From positions 1 through 10,615 of the forward strand of contig MFGW01000197.1 in the NCBI GenBank assembly GCA_001780385.1: DNA of 10,615 nucleotides, in the 5' to 3' direction. The notes under the pieces are model-generated. The model was not told the DNA's origin, searched no databases, and worked only from the letters and a program-made list of their open reading frames with translations. Positions 7,278 to 10,615 of the stretch are shown in pieces (position 1 is the stretch's first letter; the number at the start of each line of letters is the position of its first letter). This stretch comes from Candidatus Fischerbacteria bacterium RBG_13_37_8. Lineage in GTDB: Bacteria > Acidobacteriota > HRBIN11 > MFGW01. Position numbers and translations under genes: made by a program.

Positions 7278-8054
7278 TTATTTAAGGATATTTGCAAGAT
7301 GTTTGAGAAAAATTTCTTTTGCGGGTTTGATAAATTTTTTATTAGTAGAGAGGATAGGTTTCATCGTAGAGATGGGGCATTTTGCGATACGAGTCATTGA
7401 TTTGAAAGCAGGGCCTTCAAAAATATGCTGATTTTTCAAATTCAATTCATCAAGCATATATTGTAAAGCAAGTGATACTGCAAAAGGTAGGTGGCTGGTA
7501 TGAGCAAGTATCTTGTCATGTGTTGAAGCATCAATCAGGTAGGGGATTGCATGAATTTTTTTAATTAAAGATTGGATGAATGAAATATCATCCAGTGAAG
7601 ATTTTTTTGTAGGGATGATGAAAAAGGTCTTATCAAGAAAAAGGTGAGCATCCCAGGATGCAGGTCCTGTTTTTTCAGTACCGGCAAAAGGGTGAGTGCT
7701 GATGAATCTGCACTTTTTTCGCACTGCATTTATCGAATTCACAATTTGAATTTTTGAGCTGCCCACATCGCAAAACAATGCATTTTTATTAATAGTAATT
7801 ATAGTAGGTATTAGTTCAAGTAAAGTATCAACTGGTGTAGCAAGCCATACTATATCAGCATTCCTCACTGCTTCTTGCAGGGAGTTTGCCTGGTAATCGA
7901 TAATACCCTTAGCCTGGTTCAGCAACTTTGTATTGCAATCCCAGGCGCTAATCGTGCTATTATTAAGAAAGCGCTTGAAAGCAAGAGCCAGAGATCCGCC
8001 TATTTGTCCAATACCGATTATAGCTATGTTCTTACTAAAGTCAGATTCATTCAT
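7278..8054 (-). CDS. tyrA: prephenate dehydrogenase
   Basis: This encodes 258 residues. The enzyme oxidatively decarboxylates prephenate to 4-hydroxyphenylpyruvate for tyrosine synthesis in the cytoplasm. The N-terminal Rossmann motif is GIGQIGGS (14-21). Asp39 at the end of the second strand suggests NAD rather than NADP. Further family signatures are ATPVD (72-76), DVGSSK (96-101), HPFAGTEKTG with the catalytic His (121-130), HDKILAHTSHLP (179-190) and TRIA with the substrate-binding type Arg222. It is short for the family and has no C-terminal ACT domain, so feedback control by tyrosine through ACT is not expected. An in-frame TAA two codons upstream fixes ATG 8054 as the first possible start. 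The preceding bases (TACTTTAAATT) contain no Shine-Dalgarno. A hairpin with a T-run stands immediately upstream. It is likely cotranscribed with the LarA-like gene. Confidence 0.93.
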   Translation of the reverse strand: MNESDFSKNIAIIGIGQIGGSLALAFKRFLNNSTISAWDCNTKLLNQAKGIIDYQANSLQEAVRNADIVWLATPVDTLLELIPTIITINKNALFCDVGSSKIQIVNSINAVRKKCRFISTHPFAGTEKTGPASWDAHLFLDKTFFIIPTKKSSLDDISFIQSLIKKIHAIPYLIDASTHDKILAHTSHLPFAVSLALQYMLDELNLKNQHIFEGPAFKSMTRIAKCPISTMKPILSTNKKFIKPAKEIFLKHLANILK

Positions 8055-8064
8055 AATTTAAAGT

Positions 8065-8105
8065 AAAAAAAGAAACTTCGCGCCTGACCCACGCAGGCGC
8101 GAAGT
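8065..8105 (-). terminator. hairpin plus T-run between aroF and tyrA
   Basis: A 12-bp perfect stem (8075-8086 with 8094-8105, ACTTCGCGCCTG type) encloses a 7-nt loop. On the minus strand it is followed by TTCTTTTTTT. That is the form of a Rho-independent terminator for the trpB-trpA-aroF transcript. The run ends only 10 nt before the tyrA ATG, so the structure could instead be an attenuator. A smaller 5-bp hairpin (8106-8119) adjoins it. The GC-rich stem may also derive from a dispersed palindromic repeat. Confidence 0.7.
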
Positions 8106-8171
8106 ACAGGTAATCCTGTTTATATGAATATGAAGAGATTATAGCGTTTGAATAATAAGTAATCATTGTAA

Positions 8172-9188
8172 TTATTTATGGTTATTTCTGAGGATAGCGC
8201 TTAATTCATTTACTTCATTCATCATTTGTTTAAAGGTAGGGAAGTGAAGGCTTTGTGGTCCATCTGATTTTGCTTTTTCCGGTTCTTTATGAATTTCGAC
8301 CATAACACCATCAGCGCCGGCTGCGAGTGATGCTTTTACCATGGGAGCGATAAGTTCTCTTTTACCAGTAGCATGTGAAGGATCAACGATTATAGGGAGA
8401 TGAGAAAGTTGTTTTACCATTGGTACAGCGGAAATATCCAGTGTATTTCGCAATGCTGAATCAAAGGTACGGATACCTCTTTCGCAGAGAATGACATGTT
8501 CTGTTCCTGATTTCAGAATATATTCCGCAGCGAGTAGAAATTCTTCGATTGTTGCTACCATGCCTCGTTTTAAAAATACCGGTTTGCCGAGTGTGCCCAC
8601 TGTTTTGAGCAAGGCAAAGTTTTGCATATTACGGGCACCAATTTGCAGTACATCGACGTATTTAGCAGCGAGTTCAGCATCTTCAGGTGAGAGTACTTCA
8701 GTAACTATTGGCAATCCTGTTTTTTCTTTAGATTCAGCGAGGTATTTCAATCCTTCCTCACCTAATCCCTGGAAGCTGTAGGGTGAGGAACGTGGTTTGA
8801 ATGCTCCGCCACGCAGCATATGTGCACCACATTCCTTGACAAAATATGCCGTCTCGATGATTTGTTCACGCGATTCAACCGCACATGGACCCGCTATTAC
8901 AGTAAATGATCCGTCGCCAATAAAATTACCGTTTATTTTTATTACTGTAGGCTCAGGCTTAAATTCAAGTGATGCTAATTTGTACGGTTTTATTATCGGA
9001 ACTATTTTCTCTACGGCGGGGAAACTGGATAATTGTTCTTTAAATTCTGCACTTGCTTCTCCAAGAAGACCGAATATAGTACGATGTTCCCCTTTTGAAA
9101 CATGGAACTTGATATTTGAGGATTCAATGAATTTCATTACATCACTGATTTCTTTCAGTGATGCTTCTTTTTTAATTACCACAACCAT
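8172..9188 (-). CDS. aroF: DAHP synthase, type I beta with N-terminal ferredoxin-like domain
   Basis: This encodes 338 residues, condensing phosphoenolpyruvate and erythrose 4-phosphate to DAHP, the entry to the shikimate pathway. The start is the ATG at 9188 because AAAGGAGGT (9198-9206) lies nine bases upstream; the longer frame to 9275 only reads repeat-like DNA. Residues 1-70 are the ferredoxin-like (ACT-like) regulatory domain (MVVVIKKEAS...), and about 85-338 the TIM barrel. Signatures are IAGPCAVES (98-106), KPRSSPYSFQG (131-141), QIGARNMQNF (182-191), ERGIRTF and DPSHATG (269-275). The expected metal ligands are Cys102, His272, Glu298 and Asp309, the same numbers as in the 338-residue Thermotoga maritima enzyme. 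In that enzyme the N-terminal domain mediates tyrosine and phenylalanine inhibition, so the same is likely here. No chorismate mutase domain is fused. It lies downstream of trpA, separated by repeat-rich DNA. Confidence 0.97.
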   Translation of the reverse strand: MVVVIKKEASLKEISDVMKFIESSNIKFHVSKGEHRTIFGLLGEASAEFKEQLSSFPAVEKIVPIIKPYKLASLEFKPEPTVIKINGNFIGDGSFTVIAGPCAVESREQIIETAYFVKECGAHMLRGGAFKPRSSPYSFQGLGEEGLKYLAESKEKTGLPIVTEVLSPEDAELAAKYVDVLQIGARNMQNFALLKTVGTLGKPVFLKRGMVATIEEFLLAAEYILKSGTEHVILCERGIRTFDSALRNTLDISAVPMVKQLSHLPIIVDPSHATGKRELIAPMVKASLAAGADGVMVEIHKEPEKAKSDGPQSLHFPTFKQMMNEVNELSAILRNNHK

Positions 9189-9197
9189 AAAGTGTGT

Positions 9198-9206
9198 ACC
9201 TCCTTT
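9198..9206 (-). promoter_or_regulatory. Shine-Dalgarno AAAGGAGGT deciding the aroF start
   Basis: On the minus strand AAAGGAGGT is followed by nine bases and then ATG (9188-9186). It is the strongest ribosome binding site in the aromatic cluster. It argues against the upstream in-frame ATG at 9275, which would add 29 residues encoded by palindromic repeat DNA. Confidence 0.85.
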
Positions 9207-9232
9207 ATATGGTGAACAGTGGCCAGTGATCA

Positions 9233-9258
9233 GTAGGGGAGAACCTTGTGTTCGCCCT
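9233..9258 (+). repeat. short GTAGGGG...CGCCC palindromic repeat upstream of aroF
   Basis: GTAGGGGAGAACC followed by TTGTGTTCGCCCT forms an 8-bp stem (9237-9244 with 9250-9257) with one mismatch and a five-base loop. On the opposite strand trpA contains GTAGGAGCGGACC...GTCCGCCC, with the same outer bases and geometry. The two look like diverged members of one palindrome family, lying in opposite orientation on either side of trpA. Confidence 0.55.
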
Positions 9259-9309
9259 TGCATCTTTGCGAGCATACCGAAGGTGTGCCTGGCAATTCCT
9301 GATGCGTTG

Positions 9310-9343
9310 TTATTATGAGTCCCGCGTCAGCGGGACGTAATAA
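9310..9343. repeat. hairpin repeat in the trpA-aroF gap
   Basis: GTCCCGC-GTCA-GCGGGAC (9319-9336) is a perfect 7-bp stem with a four-base loop. It is extended after a small internal loop by TTATTA (9310-9315) pairing with TAATAA (9338-9343). No T-run follows on either strand, so it is more like a REP-type palindrome than a terminator. Apart from this repeat, the related palindrome and the aroF ribosome site, the 184-bp gap holds no gene that I can support. Confidence 0.6.
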
Positions 9344-9372
9344 TCCCTGACGTCCATGCTTTTCATAATCCA

Positions 9373-10239
9373 TCAAGGATTGTTACGCTTGCCTCCGGCA
9401 AGCTCACAATGACAATTTAGTGTCATTTTCATTGATTCAATAAAATTATGTATTTCATTGGTTTTATTATTTTGTATCATTTGAATAAGAGCTGAACCGA
9501 TGATAAATCCATCGGCGTATGTGCGTAGAGTTTTAATATGTTCAGGTTTTGATATACCGAATCCGACGAACAGGGGAGAAGATGAGATATTTTTCAAACT
9601 TGCAAGCCAGCCTGTCAGTTCAACCGGTAATTCTGTTCGTGCACCTGTGACTCCTTTAAGTGTAACCGCATAGGTGAATGGTGCGGAAGCTGTCATTATT
9701 TTTTTTGCACGTTCCAGCGGAGTAGTAGGTGCAAGCAGATAGACAATATCAATATCATGTTTATTCGCACTATTATTCACCATGTTCCATTCTCCGTAGG
9801 GCAGATCCGGAAAAATTGCTGCACAGAATCCTGCTTCCTTCATATCGCTGAATAGTTTTTCAAAACCATACCGGTGGCATGTATTCAAGTAACTCATGAG
9901 AATCAGTTTTCCATTTATTTTATGTTTCAATCCGGATGTTGCTTCAAAAAGTTTTTCCAGGTTGGCGCCATTCTGCAGTGCTATTTTTGATGCAGCTTGA
10001 ATAGTGGAGCCATCCGCCAATGGATCAGAAAAGGGAACTCCTATTTCAATTAGGTCCACTAAATCCGCAAGGTTAAGTAAAATAGTAGTAAATTCATCTA
10101 TAGTAGGAAATCCAAAAATCAGGTACGGCACTATAAATTTCTCATTATTGCGTAGCTTTTCCTTGATATATTCTTTGTGCCTTTGAGGGCGGACGCATGG
10201 GTCCGCTCCTACACTTTGTGTCTTATTTATTAGATGCAT
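9373..10239 (-). CDS. trpA: tryptophan synthase alpha subunit, with repeat-encoded ends
   Basis: This encodes 288 residues. The enzyme cleaves indole-3-glycerol phosphate and passes indole to TrpB. The TIM-barrel signatures are LIEIGVPFSDPLADG (63-77), with catalytic Glu65 and Asp76 matching Salmonella Glu49 and Asp60, MSYLNT (115-120), FPDLPYGE (143-150), LLAPTTPLER (168-177), KGVTGAR (195-201), GFGIS (226-230) and GFIIGSA (244-250). The start overlaps the trpB stop by 10 nt, and AAGGA stands nine bases upstream, so coupled translation from ATG 10239 is well supported. Residues about 10-20 (VGADPCVRPQR) are encoded by a GC-rich palindrome inserted near the N-terminus, between MHLINKTQS and HKEYIKEKL. 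The last 13 residues (CHCELAGGKRNNP) are encoded by a different hairpin repeat. Both additions lie outside the catalytic core, so activity is probably kept. Confidence 0.97.
   Translation of the reverse strand: MHLINKTQSVGADPCVRPQRHKEYIKEKLRNNEKFIVPYLIFGFPTIDEFTTILLNLADLVDLIEIGVPFSDPLADGSTIQAASKIALQNGANLEKLFEATSGLKHKINGKLILMSYLNTCHRYGFEKLFSDMKEAGFCAAIFPDLPYGEWNMVNNSANKHDIDIVYLLAPTTPLERAKKIMTASAPFTYAVTLKGVTGARTELPVELTGWLASLKNISSSPLFVGFGISKPEHIKTLRTYADGFIIGSALIQMIQNNKTNEIHNFIESMKMTLNCHCELAGGKRNNP
9379..9410. repeat. hairpin repeat encoding the TrpA C-terminal tail
   Basis: GCTTGCC-TCC-GGCAAGC (9387-9403) is a perfect 7-bp stem with a three-base loop. It is flanked by ATTGT (9379-9383) pairing with ACAAT (9406-9410). 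The wider sequence (GGATTGTTACGC...CTCACAATGACA) resembles the dispersed GTCATTGCGAG...GCAATCC palindromes common in bacterial genomes; this comparison is from memory. It supplies the last TrpA codons, just before the stop at 9373-9375. Confidence 0.7.
10186..10212 (-). repeat. GC-rich palindrome inserted in frame near the trpA start
   Basis: On the minus strand GTAGGAGCGGACC is followed by CATGCGTCCGCCCT. The 8-bp stem (10187-10194 with 10201-10208, one G-T pair) encloses a six-base loop. Its GC content stands out against the AT-rich gene. It is read as VGADPCVRPQ inside TrpA after nine ordinary codons, and it lacks stop codons in this frame. It is related to the palindrome at 9233-9258. Confidence 0.75.
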
Positions 10240-10615
10240 AGATCGAGGTCCTTATCACCTCTTCCTGAAAGATTAATCAGGAGAGTTTGGATATTATTAT
10301 TTTGTGCAAGTATTTTTGTGTATGCGATTGCATGTGCTGGTTCCAGTGCGGGAATGATACCTTCGTATTTGCTCAAATCATAGAAAGCGTCCAGTGCTTC
10401 AGAATCTGTAATATGTACACATTGAATTCTGTTAATATCTTTCAAGCGGCTCAGGAGCGGTCCAACACCTGGATAATCAAGTCCAGCAGAGACAGAATGT
10501 GTCGGAGCAACCTGCCCGTTTTCATCCTGCAGAAGGTAAGAAAAACTGCCATGAAGAACACCTGGCATACCGTGGCTCAGTGTAGCTGCATGTTTTCCCA
10601 GCGCGTTACCAATTC
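10230..10615 (-). CDS. trpB: tryptophan synthase beta subunit (C-terminal 127 residues, partial)
   Basis: The gene runs off the window end; only its 3' third is present. TrpB is the PLP enzyme that joins indole and serine to tryptophan in complex with TrpA. Visible signatures are GKHAATLSHGMPGVLHGS, YLLQD, HSVSAGLDYPGVGP, EGIIPALEPAHA and the C-terminal SGRGDKDLD. In SGRGDKD the Ser corresponds to the residue contacting the PLP pyridine nitrogen. The HSVSAGLDYPGVGP form marks the ordinary TrpB1 type rather than TrpB2. The frame continues upstream of the internal Met at 10568, which is not the start. The stop overlaps trpA by 10 nt, so the two subunits are probably made by coupled translation. 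Confidence 0.97.
   Translation of the reverse strand, partial: IGNALGKHAATLSHGMPGVLHGSFSYLLQDENGQVAPTHSVSAGLDYPGVGPLLSRLKDINRIQCVHITDSEALDAFYDLSKYEGIIPALEPAHAIAYTKILAQNNNIQTLLINLSGRGDKDLDLCI

Noticed and set aside
9189..9275. N-terminal extension of aroF to the ATG at 9275
   Set aside because: The ATG at 9188 has a strong Shine-Dalgarno and gives a 338-residue protein with metal ligands at the same positions as in Thermotoga maritima. The extension reads repeat-derived sequence.
8797..9318. Plus-strand open frame of 173 codons opposite aroF
   Set aside because: It lies wholly antisense to a clearly identified DAHP synthase and repeat DNA, and its translation shows no recognisable motif.

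Overview
The window is AT-rich bacterial DNA with dense standard-code genes and good Shine-Dalgarno sequences on most of them. It probably comes from an uncultured bacterium. The giant surface protein combines a helical N-terminal part, Kelch motifs, cysteine-bearing Fn3-like domains and cysteine-rich SLH repeats. I associate that architecture with Acidobacteria, Aminicenantes and Schekmanbacteria-type candidate phyla. This is recollection, not a search, so the placement is tentative.

Layout. The first 160 bases hold only the possible tail of an upstream gene and a doubtful mini-ORF. A small four-CxxC zinc-ribbon protein follows (161-616, +). A 1657-residue exported surface protein occupies 832-5805 (+). 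From 5944 to the window end everything lies on the minus strand. In transcription order it reads trpB (partial), trpA, aroF (DAHP synthase), tyrA (prephenate dehydrogenase) and a LarA-family nickel-pincer racemase. The two transcription units converge at about 5805-5944.

Function. AroF makes the first committed intermediate of the shikimate pathway. TyrA draws prephenate towards tyrosine. TrpA and TrpB carry out the last two steps of tryptophan synthesis. This is therefore an aromatic amino acid cluster. The LarA-like gene at its end is the odd member: it follows tyrA by 20 nt, and no nickel-pincer cofactor genes (larB, larC, larE) are visible.

The most unusual content is the set of small palindromic repeats that invade gene ends. 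(1) A MITE-like family has one near-perfect copy (5808-5992, 33-bp perfect terminal inverted repeats) between the convergent genes and one decayed copy (589-752). Each copy supplies the C-terminal codons and stop of a neighbouring gene. (2) A GC-rich palindrome sits in frame near the start of trpA, after a well-supported start codon. A related palindrome lies in the opposite orientation beyond the other end of trpA. (3) Another hairpin repeat encodes the C-terminal tail of TrpA. (4) A further hairpin lies between trpA and aroF. (5) A strong hairpin with a T-run lies directly in front of tyrA, where its ribosome binding site should be.
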